Source: Streptomyces sp. RPA4-2 (GTDB lineage: Bacteria; Actinomycetota; Actinomycetes; Streptomycetales; Streptomycetaceae). From it: a stretch of DNA of 64,000 nucleotides. Shown piece by piece: positions 35,259-43,840 of the stretch (its first letter is position 1; each line of letters opens with the position of its first letter). Location of the stretch: positions 7,688,001-7,752,000 of the forward strand of contig NZ_CP050975.2 of the NCBI RefSeq assembly GCF_012273515.2, written 5' to 3'. The translations under genes and the position numbers were made by a program. The notes under the pieces are model-generated. The model was not told the DNA's origin. It saw nothing but the letters and a program-made list of their open reading frames with translations, and did not search any database.

Positions 35259-36491
35259 ATGCCCTCTGCCGTGCGCTTCGGCGTCAACTACACCCCGAGC
35301 GAGGGGTGGTTCCACCACTGGCTCGACTTCGACCTCGACTCCGTACGCGCCGACCTCGACTCGATCGCCGCCGTCGGCCTCGACCACATCCGGGTCTTCC
35401 CGCTGTGGCCCTACTTCCAGCCCAACCGCACCCTGATCCGCCCGCGCGCCGTCGAACAGCTCGTGGCGCTCGCCGACGCCGCCGCCGAACGCGGACTCGA
35501 CGTCAACGTGGACGGACTGCAGGGGCACCTGTCGAGCTTCGACTTCCTGCCCGCGTGGACACGGACCTGGCACCGGCGGAACATCTTCACCGACCCGGAA
35601 GTGGTCGAGGGGGAGGCCGCGTACCTGCGCACCCTGGCCGCCGCGCTCGCCGACCGGCCGAACTTCATCGGCATGACGATCGGCAACGAGGTCAACCAGT
35701 TCGCCGCCGGGCCGCACCCCGACCCGGACCGCATCACCTCCGAGCAGGCCGGGGCATGGCTGACCCGCCTGCTCGCGGCCTGTGAGGAGGGCGCTCCCGG
35801 CAAGCCGCATCTGCACGCCTCCTACGACGCCGCCTGGTACCAGGACGACCAGCCGTTCACGCCGGAGCACTCGGCCCGGCTCGGCGCCCTCACCGCCGTC
35901 CACTCCTGGGTGTTCAACGGGACGGCCCAGCGGCACGGCCGCCGGGGTGTCGCCACCGAGCACCACGCCGCGTACCTCGTCGAGCTCTCCAAGGCCTGGG
36001 CCGACGATCCCGGCCGCCCGGTCTGGCTCCAGGAGGTCGGCGCGCCCGCCCCGCTGATCCCGGCCGAGCACGCGGCCGCCTTCACCGAGACGACCGTCGC
36101 GAACGCGCTCGACTGCCCCGACCTGTGGGGCGTCACCTGGTGGTGCTCGCACGACGTCAGCCGCGACCTGGCCGACTTCCCCGAACTCGAGTACAGCCTC
36201 GGCCTGTTGACGAGCGACCGGCGGCCCAAGCCCGCCGCGCGGACCCTCGCCCGCATCGCCGGCGAGGGACGGGCACACCGGCCCTGCGCGCGCACCACCG
36301 CGCTCGTCGTCGACACCGCGCCGGGCCGCTCCGTCTGCGCCCCCGGCGGCCCCGTCTTCGAGGCCTTCGCCAGGCTCACCGCCGACGGCGCCCGTCCCAC
36401 CACCGTTCTCGCGAGCCGCGCCGACGACAAGGACCACCTCGCGGCCCGTGGCATCACCGAAGTCGTCACACCCGATCAGGTCACCGAGTAG
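35259..36491 (+). CDS. Cytosolic GH5-like glycosidase, candidate beta-mannosidase (GH5_18 type)
   Basis: A 410-residue protein with no signal peptide and a (beta/alpha)8 clan-A arrangement. It opens 'RFGVNYTPSEGWFHHWLDFD'. The acid/base is Glu144 in 'MTIGNEVNQF' and the nucleophile Glu259 in 'WLQEVGAP'. The N-terminal pattern is what I recall for GH5 subfamily 18, whose bifidobacterial member cleaves Man-beta-1,4-GlcNAc, the core of N-glycans. The neighbouring importer, GH85 and GH38 genes fit that exactly. Subfamily and specificity are inferences from memory; other beta-glycosidase activities are possible. ATG at 35259 follows AAGGA. The C-terminal ~90 residues form a small extra domain. Confidence 0.8.
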   Translation: MPSAVRFGVNYTPSEGWFHHWLDFDLDSVRADLDSIAAVGLDHIRVFPLWPYFQPNRTLIRPRAVEQLVALADAAAERGLDVNVDGLQGHLSSFDFLPAWTRTWHRRNIFTDPEVVEGEAAYLRTLAAALADRPNFIGMTIGNEVNQFAAGPHPDPDRITSEQAGAWLTRLLAACEEGAPGKPHLHASYDAAWYQDDQPFTPEHSARLGALTAVHSWVFNGTAQRHGRRGVATEHHAAYLVELSKAWADDPGRPVWLQEVGAPAPLIPAEHAAAFTETTVANALDCPDLWGVTWWCSHDVSRDLADFPELEYSLGLLTSDRRPKPAARTLARIAGEGRAHRPCARTTALVVDTAPGRSVCAPGGPVFEAFARLTADGARPTTVLASRADDKDHLAARGITEVVTPDQVTE

Positions 36492-36530
36492 CCCGTCCCC
36501 ACCCGTCCTCCCGACGATACGGAGCACACA

Positions 36531-38538
36531 GTGAACCTCAGCAGACGCGCTCTTCTGCTCGCCGGAGCCGCGGCGGCGCTCACCCCCGCCCTGCCCGGCG
36601 TCCCCGGCCGCGGCGGCGGCTTACCGCGACCTCCAGCCGTACGCCTCCTACTGGTACCCGGACTCGCTGCCCTCGGGCACCCCGGGCGCCGGCATCACCT
36701 GGCGCAGCCTGAAGACATGGAGCGCCGACGGCGACACGGACCTGGCGTTCAACGCGTCCTCCGTGCCACTCGCCGCCCGCTTCACCCCCACCCCCGTGAA
36801 CAGCACGGCCCGCGCCGGCCAGGCCCGCGTCCAGTCCCTCGTCTCCTTCGGGCCCACGTCGGCCAACCCCTCCCAGGGCGCCGCCGACGCCGACTACTAC
36901 GCCCTCACCCACTGGGCCTACCTCGATGAACTCGTCTTCTGGGGAGGCTCGTCGGGCGAGGGCCTGATCCTCGCGCCGAACGCCCCGATCGTGGACGCGG
37001 CCCACCGGCACGGCGTGCCCGTCCTCGGCAACGTCTTTCTGCCGCCCGTCGCCTACGGCGGCCGCCTCCAGTGGACCCGTGACCTGGTGCAGAAGGACGC
37101 CACCGGGCACTATCCGCTCGCGGACCGACTGGTCGCGGTGGCCGCGGCGTACGGATTCGACGGCTGGTTCGTCAACGCCGAGACCGGCGGCGGCGACACC
37201 GCGCTCGCCACCGCCGTGCTCGGCTTCCTGAAGGAACTCAAGGCGCTCGGCGCGGCCCAGGGACAGCGCGTCACCTGGTACGACGCGATGACCGTGAGCG
37301 GCTCGGTCGGCTGGCAGGGCGCGCTCGACAACCAGAACAAGACGTTCTTCCAGGCCGCCGACTCGATGTTCGTCGACTTCCGCTGGTCGCAGAGCAGCCT
37401 GGCCTCCTCCGCCACCACCGCCCGGCAACTCGGCCGCAGCCCCTACGAGTTGTGGGCCGGCGTCGACGTCGAGGCAGGCGGCACCAACGCGTCCGTCAAC
37501 TGGGACGCCATCGTGCCGACCACCAAGGCGCACATCGCGTCGATCGGCCTCTACCGGCCCGAGTGGACCCGCAACCACCTGCCCGCGGGCCGCACCCCCG
37601 GCGACTTCCACACCGCCGACGACCTGTTCTGGACCGGCTCCTCCCTCGACCCCTCCAGGCCCGCCACGGACGCCGCCTGGCGCGCTCCGGCGGTCTCTGT
37701 CGCCGACCGTTCGACCGTCGGCTCGCTGCCGTTCGCGACCGTCTTCAACACCGGTCACGGCCTGAGGTGGTACGAGGACGGCGAGGTCACCTCGGACACC
37801 GCCTGGAACCACCTGGGTCTCCAGGACCGGCTGCCCTCCCGCCGCTGGGTCGTGCGCACCACCGGCCACCGCCCCACCGTCACCTTCGACTTCGCGGACG
37901 CCTGGCGGGGCGGCAGCAGCCTCCTGGTCTCCGGAACTCTCGACGCGCCGACGACGCTGGACCTGTACACGACCCGGCTGCCGATCGGCGCGGACACGGT
38001 GGTCGAGCTGACCCACCGTACGGACGCGGGCAGCACCTCCCTGGAGCTGGCCGTCGCCACCGCGGAGCCGGGCGCGGCGGGCGGGGCACCCCCGTACACC
38101 TATCTGTCCGTGCCCATCACCGGCGGCGACGGCTGGCAGACGTCCACCGTGCGGCTGACCGGACTGTCGGGAACCGTGGACGCGCTGGGCGTCCGGTTGG
38201 CCCCGGGACCCGGTCCGGTCGGCTGGCGGCTGGGCCGGCTCGCGGTCCGGGACGCGACGGTGACCCCCGACGCGCCCGCCGGCCTGCGCGTCACCGACGC
38301 CGACGGCGGAAACCTGCGCTTCGCGTGGCAGAGTGCCGCCGGCGACGTACGCCACTACGAGCTGTACCGGACGTTCCCCGACGGCACACGTCGTTTCCTC
38401 GGCGGCACCTGCCAGACCGCGTTCTACGCGGGCGGTCTCACCGCCGAGCAGGGCGAGGCCGCCGCAGGATTCGAACTGCGCGCGGTGGGGGAGCTGTTCA
38501 CCGTCTCGACCTCCGCCACGATCACCCACACCTGGTAA
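36531..38538 (+). pseudogene. Secreted endo-beta-N-acetylglucosaminidase (GH85), frameshifted in this sequence
   Basis: The start GTG (36531, site GGAG) encodes a Tat-like signal 'MNLSRRALLLAGAAAALTPA'. The frame then breaks: 'AAAYRDLQPYASYWYPDSLP' and everything after is read one base later. Dropping one C from the CCCC run at 36602-36605 restores a seamless protein of about 668 residues with '..GVPAAAAAYRD' at the signal cleavage site. The catalytic part is clear: 'YGFDGWFVNAETGG', with the GH85 Asn-x-Glu pair (Glu codon 37180-37182), and 'YDAMTVSGSVGWQGALDNQN'. The C-terminal half is beta-sandwich plus a fibronectin-like end. It cuts between the two core GlcNAc residues of N-glycans outside the cell. 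The defect may be real or a base-calling error. Confidence 0.88.
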
Positions 38539-38568
38539 CCCGCACCCCTCACCCCACGGAGCCCACCC

Positions 38569-41500
38569 ATGCATGACGACCGCACCCTGGTCGAAGCCCG
38601 CCTCAAGCGTGTCCTCGACGAGCGCATCCGACCCGCCGTGTACCCCGAGTCCGTGCCGCTGGAAGTGGCGGTGTGGAACGCGCCCGGAGAGCCGGTCCCG
38701 GTCGCCGAGGGGCTCGCGGCCGTGCCGGAGCCGATCGAGGTGGGCGCGCGCTGGGGCGCTCCGTGGGGCACCAGTTGGTTCCGGGTCACCGGGACCGTAC
38801 CCGAGTCCTGGGCCGGCCGGACCGTCGAGGCGGTCCTCGACCTCGGATTCGACGAGAACATGCCCGGATTCCAGTGCGAGGGGCTCGTCTACCGGTCCGA
38901 CGGCACTCCGGTGAAGGGACTCAACCCGCGCAACCAGTGGGTGCGCGTCGGCGCGCCGGTGGAGGGCGGCGAGGAGGTCCGGCTGCACATCGAGGCCGCC
39001 TCCAATCCGGTGATCCTCGACTACCACCCCTTCCAGCCCACCCAGCTGGGCGACAAGGAGACCGCGGGCAGCGAGCCTCAGTACACGCTCACCCGGATGG
39101 ACCTCGCGGTCCTCGACGAGACGGTGTGGGAACTGGTGCTCGACCTGGAGGTGCTCGGCGAGCTGATGGCCGAGCTCCCGGTGGAGTCCGCGCGGCGCTG
39201 GGACATCCTGCGCGCGGTGGAGCGGGCGCTGGACGCCGTCGACCTCCAGGACGTGGGCGGCACCGCCGCCGCGGCCCGGGCCCGGCTGGAGGGCGTCCTC
39301 GCGGAACCCGCCGTGCCCTCCGCACACCGGATCAGCGCCGTCGGGCACGCGCACATCGACTCGGCCTGGCTGTGGCCGCTGCGCGAGACGGTCCGCAAGG
39401 TGGCGCGCACCACCTCCAACATGACCGCGCTCATCGAGGACGAACCCGAGTTCGTCTTCGCGATGTCGCAGGCCCAGCAGTGGGCCTGGGTGAAGGAGCA
39501 CCGGCCCGAGGTGTGGGCGCGGGTGAAGAAGGCCGTCGCGGACGGCCGGTTCGTCCCGGCCGGAGGCATGTGGGTCGAGTCGGACACGAACATGCCCGGT
39601 TCGGAGGCGATGGCCCGTCAGTTCGTCCACGGCAAGCGGTTCTTCATCGACGAGTTCGGCATCGAGAACGAAGAGGCCTGGCTGCCCGACACCTTCGGCT
39701 TCGCCGCCGGACTCCCGCAGATCATCAAGGCGGCGGGCTCCAAGTGGCTGCTCACGCAGAAGATCTCGTGGTCCCAGACCAACAAGTTCCCGCACCACAC
39801 CTTCCGCTGGGAGGGCATCGACGGCACCCGCATCTTCACCCACTTCCCGCCCGTCGACACCTACAACTGCTCCATGCGGGGCAGCGAGATCGCCCACGCG
39901 GCCAGGAACTTCAAGGACAAGGGGGTCGCCCGGCACTCCCTGGCACCCACCGGCTGGGGCGACGGAGGCGGCGGCACCACCCGCGAGATGGTCGCGAAGG
40001 CGGCCCGCCTCAAGGACCTCGAAGGCTCCGCCACCGTCAGGTGGGAGACCCCGGCGGAGTTCTTCGCGAAGGCCGAGGCAGAACACCCCGAAGCGCCGGT
40101 CTGGGTAGGCGAGTTGTACCTCGAACTGCACCGAGCGACCCTCACCAGTCAGGCGAGGACCAAGCAGGGCAACCGCCGCAGCGAGCACCTGCTGCGCGAG
40201 GCCGAACTGTGGGCGGCGACGGCGGCGGTGCGGACCGGGTTCCCCTACCCGTACGAGGACCTGGACCGTATCTGGAAGACGGTGCTGCTCCACCAGTTCC
40301 ACGACATCCTGCCCGGCTCGTCCATCGCCTGGGTGCACCGGGAGGCCCGGCGGACCTACGAGCGGGTCGCCGAGGAGCTGGACGGCATCATCGGCGCGGC
40401 ACAGCGCGCGCTCGCCGGTGAAGGAACCACCCGGCTCGTGTTCAACTCGGCCCCGCACACCCGCGACGGGGTCCCGGCGGGCGCGGCCCGCCCGGCCACC
40501 GACGCCGGCGGGGTCTCGCTCGTACCCAGGGCGGCCGGTGGACACGTCCTCGACAACGGCCTGCTGCGGGTCGAGGTCGACGCCCGGGGACTGGTCGTCT
40601 CGGCGTACGACATCGAGGCCGGCCGCGAGACGATCGCACCGGACCGGGCCGCGAACCTGCTCCAGATCCACCCCGACTTCCCGAACATGTGGGACGCCTG
40701 GGACGTCGACGAGTTCTACCGCAACACGGTCACCGATCTGGTGGACGCCGACGAGGTCGGGCCCGGTGCGGACGGCCTGTCGGTCCGGATCGTCCGGTCC
40801 TTCGGCGCGTCGCGGGTCACCCAGCTGCTGTCGCTGGCACCGGGGGAGCGGCGGCTCGGCATCGACACCGAGGTCGACTGGCACGAGACCGAGAAGTTCC
40901 TGAAGCTCGCCTTCCCGCTCGACGTGCACGCCGAACGGTACGCGTCCGAGACCCAGTTCGGGCACTTCCACCGGCCCACCCACACCAACACCTCATGGGA
41001 GACAGCCAAGTTCGAGGCGTGCAACCACCGGTTCGTGCACGTCGAGGAGCCGGGCTGGGGTGTCGCGATCGTCAACGACTCCACGTACGGACACGACGTG
41101 ACCCGGACCGTGCGCGAGCGCGACTCCGGTACGACCACCACCGTGCGCGTGTCCCTGCTGCGGGCCCCGCGCTTCCCGGACCCGGAGACCGACCAGGGAG
41201 TCCACCGCTTCCGGCACGCGCTGGTGCCGGGGGCCGGGATCGGGGACGCGGTGCGCGAGGGATGGCGGATCAACCTGCCCGAGCGGCCTCTGACGGGCGC
41301 GCGCGAGGTCGCGCCGCTGGTGGGCGTCGAGCAGGACGCGGTCGTGGTGACCGCGGTCAAGCTCGCCGACGACGGCAGCGGTGACGTGGTCGTACGCTTC
41401 CACGAGTCCCGCGGCGGCCGGACGCGGGCCACGCTCACCGCGGGCTTCGCGACCGGGGCCGTCACGGTGACCGATCTGCTGGAGCGGCCCCTCGCGGACG

Positions 41501-41586
41501 CCGCGCCGCCGGAGCGCGACGGCGACCGGATCACCCTGGCGCTGCGTCCCTTCGAGTTGGTGACGCTGCGGCTGAAGCGGGCCTGA
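38569..41586 (+). CDS. Alpha-mannosidase (GH38), cytosolic
   Basis: A 1005-residue zinc enzyme with no signal peptide. An N-terminal beta region (1-250) precedes the catalytic block: 'VGHAHIDSAWLWPLRETVRK', with zinc ligands His262 and Asp264, and 'WLPDTFGFAAGLPQIIKAAG', with nucleophile Asp374. The long C-terminal beta-sandwich domains include 'AERYASETQFGHFHRPTHTN'. It removes alpha-linked mannose from imported oligosaccharides. It is the last gene of the importer operon, 30 bp after the GH85 gene, with a GGAG site. Together with the GH5-like enzyme it could reduce a high-mannose glycan to mannose and GlcNAc in the cytosol. Confidence 0.95.
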   Translation: MHDDRTLVEARLKRVLDERIRPAVYPESVPLEVAVWNAPGEPVPVAEGLAAVPEPIEVGARWGAPWGTSWFRVTGTVPESWAGRTVEAVLDLGFDENMPGFQCEGLVYRSDGTPVKGLNPRNQWVRVGAPVEGGEEVRLHIEAASNPVILDYHPFQPTQLGDKETAGSEPQYTLTRMDLAVLDETVWELVLDLEVLGELMAELPVESARRWDILRAVERALDAVDLQDVGGTAAAARARLEGVLAEPAVPSAHRISAVGHAHIDSAWLWPLRETVRKVARTTSNMTALIEDEPEFVFAMSQAQQWAWVKEHRPEVWARVKKAVADGRFVPAGGMWVESDTNMPGSEAMARQFVHGKRFFIDEFGIENEEAWLPDTFGFAAGLPQIIKAAGSKWLLTQKISWSQTNKFPHHTFRWEGIDGTRIFTHFPPVDTYNCSMRGSEIAHAARNFKDKGVARHSLAPTGWGDGGGGTTREMVAKAARLKDLEGSATVRWETPAEFFAKAEAEHPEAPVWVGELYLELHRATLTSQARTKQGNRRSEHLLREAELWAATAAVRTGFPYPYEDLDRIWKTVLLHQFHDILPGSSIAWVHREARRTYERVAEELDGIIGAAQRALAGEGTTRLVFNSAPHTRDGVPAGAARPATDAGGVSLVPRAAGGHVLDNGLLRVEVDARGLVVSAYDIEAGRETIAPDRAANLLQIHPDFPNMWDAWDVDEFYRNTVTDLVDADEVGPGADGLSVRIVRSFGASRVTQLLSLAPGERRLGIDTEVDWHETEKFLKLAFPLDVHAERYASETQFGHFHRPTHTNTSWETAKFEACNHRFVHVEEPGWGVAIVNDSTYGHDVTRTVRERDSGTTTTVRVSLLRAPRFPDPETDQGVHRFRHALVPGAGIGDAVREGWRINLPERPLTGAREVAPLVGVEQDAVVVTAVKLADDGSGDVVVRFHESRGGRTRATLTAGFATGAVTVTDLLERPLADAAPPERDGDRITLALRPFELVTLRLKRA

Positions 41587-41613
41587 CCACCGCACGGGCG
41601 GCGGACCCGGCCA

Positions 41614-41857
41614 GGGCGTGTCGCGAAAGTCCCGCCCGCCTCGCAACACGCCCTAAGGGCTGTCCCGTAATCCCCGGCGGGCGCACGACGACAGCTACGG
41701 CACTCCCCCGAGCTCTTCGAGCAGGGGGGACCCCCACGCCGCGTTGTCGGATCGCCCGAATACGCCCAGTATGAGGACGACCCTCCGCCTTGCGATGCAC
41801 CGCATCCGACGCCGCGCGCTGATCCACCGGGGATTACGGGACAGCCCTTAGGGCGTG
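41614..41857. mobile_element. MITE-like element with ~31-bp terminal inverted repeats, doubling as a hairpin between convergent genes
   Basis: 41647-41677 and 41827-41857 are perfect 31-bp inverted copies (ends CACGCCCTAAGGGCTGTCCC and its complement) enclosing about 149 bp with no gene. A smaller nested pair, GGGCGTGT (41614-41621) and ACACGCCC (41646-41653), precedes it. I recall this GGGCTGTCCCGTAATCCCC element as repeated in Streptomyces genomes; no transposase is encoded, so it would be moved in trans. The right end overlaps the last three codons and the stop of the GntR gene (stop 41848-41850). Transcripts from either side would fold it into a long hairpin, so it can act as terminator for the two convergent modules. 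Confidence 0.75.
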
Positions 41858-42570
41858 AGCTGGGTCCGCAGCCACTGCTCCACCTCGCCCACGTGCGCGG
41901 CGGCGGCCGCTCTGGCCGCCTCCGGGTCGTGGGCCAGCAGGGCGCGGTGGATCGCAGCGTGCTCGCGGCGGGTGCGCTCGAAGGCACCTTCCTCCTGGTA
42001 GCCGCGCCAGACCCGGGCGCGGAAGGTGCGCGAGGAGAGCCCCTCCAGGATGGCCGCCATCGTCTCGTTGCCCGCGGCGGCCGCGATCTCCCGGTGGAAG
42101 GCCAGATCGTGGGCGAGGATCTCCTCCGGGTCGTCGGTCGCGTTCATCGCCGTGAGGTGTTTCTCCACCTCGGCGAGCTGGTCGGGGGTGATCCGCGCGG
42201 CGGCCAGCGCCGTCGCCGTCGACTCCAGGATCCGGCGCACCTCCAGCAGTTCCACCAGCCGCGGCCCGCGTGAGAGGTCGGCCACCACGCCGAAGGTCTC
42301 CAGGAGGTCTCCGGCCTCCAGCTGCGTGACGTAGATGCCCGAGCCGTGCCGGGCCTCCAGCACGCCGAGGACCGTGAGCGCGCGGATCGCCTCGCGCATC
42401 GAGCTGCGGGACATCCCCAGCTGGGCGGCGAGATCGCGCTCCGTCGGCAGCCGCTGGCCGGGCTCGAGACGGCCCTCTTTGATCATCGCCTTGATCCGCT
42501 CGATGGCGCGCTGGGTCACGGTGCCCTTCTGGGGGGCGCCCTCCGTCCCGTGGGACAGGGTCTCGTCCAC
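41848..42570 (-). CDS. GntR-family (FCD/FadR-type) regulator of the fucose module
   Basis: A 240-residue regulator. It has a winged HTH at 15-85 ('EPGQRLPTERDLAAQLGMSR', 'LEARHGSGIYVT') and an all-helical FCD effector domain at 100-235, with the metal-binding pattern beginning 'HDLAFHREIAAAAGN'. FCD proteins sense sugar acids and similar carboxylates, so L-fuconate or a downstream keto-acid is a plausible ligand. It is divergent from the fucose ABC importer with an operator-like palindrome between. Its 3' end lies inside the MITE-like repeat, so the last residues ('LTP') may be repeat-derived. Confidence 0.92.
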   Translation of the reverse strand: MDETLSHGTEGAPQKGTVTQRAIERIKAMIKEGRLEPGQRLPTERDLAAQLGMSRSSMREAIRALTVLGVLEARHGSGIYVTQLEAGDLLETFGVVADLSRGPRLVELLEVRRILESTATALAAARITPDQLAEVEKHLTAMNATDDPEEILAHDLAFHREIAAAAGNETMAAILEGLSSRTFRARVWRGYQEEGAFERTRREHAAIHRALLAHDPEAARAAAAAHVGEVEQWLRTQLTP

Positions 42571-42615
42571 GCCGCTTCCTCCTGTTGCCGGGTGCGCCGC
42601 AGTCTAACCATCGAT

Positions 42616-42628
42616 GTGGTCGGACCAC
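42616..42628. promoter_or_regulatory. FadR-type operator between the GntR gene and the ABC importer
   Basis: GTGGT-CGG-ACCAC matches the TGGT-N-ACCA pattern of FCD/FadR regulators. A second, half-matching copy (GTGGTCTGAT) lies at about 42680-42689, nearer the importer. Both sites sit in the 193-bp divergent promoter region. Confidence 0.65.
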
Positions 42629-42763
42629 TATGGCCGGAATCCCGGAAAATATGGCTCCGCGGGGTGTTGCGGACCCAAAGTGGTCTGATAAATATTCGTC
42701 CCGGCTGGAAGAGGGACTCCGGCCACGCGTCCTGCTCGATCTCGCTCGATGAGGAGCCGTCAG

Positions 42764-43840
42764 ATGGCCGGCAGAACAGTGCGGAACAGTCGAATCCCGT
42801 CGCGGGCAGTGAGTGCGGCGGCTGTGGCCGCCTGCGCGACCCTCCTGCTCGCGGCGTGCGGCAGCACCAAGGACGACGTCGCCTCCGGCGGCGGGGGAGG
42901 CGATGGCAGCGGCAAGGTCGGAGTGATCCTGCCCTTGCTGACCTCGCCGTTCTGGCAGTCCTACAACGACTACGTGCCGAAGCTGGCGAAGTCCGAGGGC
43001 GTCGACGCCCTCAAGACCGTCAACTCCAACAGTGATCCGTCGCAGCAGATCACCGACATCAACAACCAGCTGAACCAGGGTGTGAAGGGCCTGGTCGTGG
43101 CCCCCCTGGACAGCGCCGCGATCGTCGCCGGTCTCGACCAGGCCGAGCGCAAGGGCGTCCCCGTGGTCGCCGTCGACGTGGCCCCCGACAAGGGGAAGGT
43201 CGCCATGGTCGTCCGCGCCGACAACGTCGCGTACGGCGAGAAGGCCTGCGAGTTCCTGGGCAAGCAGGTCGGTTCGGGCAAGGTCGTGCAGATCATGGGC
43301 GACCTGGCCTCGGTCAACGGCCGTGACCGCTCCGAGGCGTTCCGCTCCTGCGTGAAGAAGAACTACCCGAAGCTGAAGGTCCTGGAGATCCCCGCCAAGT
43401 GGGAGTCCGACACCGCGGCCTCCAAACTGGACACGCTGCTGAACGCCAACCCCGACATCAAGGGCATCTACATGCAGGCGGGCGGTGTCTACCTCGCGCC
43501 CACCCTGCAGACCCTGAAGTCCAAGGGGATGCTGAAGAAGGCCGGCCAGGCGGGCCACATCGCGATCGTCTCGAACGACGGCATCCCGCAGGAGTTCGAC
43601 GCCATCCGCAAGGGCGAGATCGACGCCACCGTCTCCCAGCCCGCCGACGCCTACGCCAAGTACGGCATGTACTACATCAAGGCGGCCATGCAGGGGAAGA
43701 CGTTCAAGACCGGACCGACCGACCACGACTCCACGATCGTCAAGCTCCCCAGCGGCATCCTGGAGGACCAGCTGCCCGCCCCGCTGGTCACCAAGGACAA
43801 CGTCGACGACCCCAAGCTCTGGGGCAACACGGTCAAATGA
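42764..43840 (+). CDS. Ribose-type ABC importer: substrate-binding lipoprotein (probable L-fucose)
   Basis: A 358-residue CUT2-class binding protein. The lipobox 'LLAAC' places the lipidated Cys at 32. The mature protein starts 'KVGVILPLLTSPFWQSYNDY' and contains 'GLVVAPLDSAAIVAGLDQAE', typical of periplasmic-binding-protein type 1 proteins for monosaccharides. ATG at 42764 has an AGGAG site; an earlier ATG at 42749 contains that site and is unlikely. The downstream fucose-oxidation genes point to L-fucose or a related deoxy sugar as ligand (inference). Confidence 0.9.
   Translation: MAGRTVRNSRIPSRAVSAAAVAACATLLLAACGSTKDDVASGGGGGDGSGKVGVILPLLTSPFWQSYNDYVPKLAKSEGVDALKTVNSNSDPSQQITDINNQLNQGVKGLVVAPLDSAAIVAGLDQAERKGVPVVAVDVAPDKGKVAMVVRADNVAYGEKACEFLGKQVGSGKVVQIMGDLASVNGRDRSEAFRSCVKKNYPKLKVLEIPAKWESDTAASKLDTLLNANPDIKGIYMQAGGVYLAPTLQTLKSKGMLKKAGQAGHIAIVSNDGIPQEFDAIRKGEIDATVSQPADAYAKYGMYYIKAAMQGKTFKTGPTDHDSTIVKLPSGILEDQLPAPLVTKDNVDDPKLWGNTVK

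Noticed and set aside
36580..40983. A 1467-codon open frame on the minus strand opposite the GH85 and GH38 genes
   Set aside because: It is the antisense shadow of GC-rich coding sequence; the composition is monotonous (Gly/Arg/Val/Asp), with no domain, while the plus strand has complete catalytic motifs.
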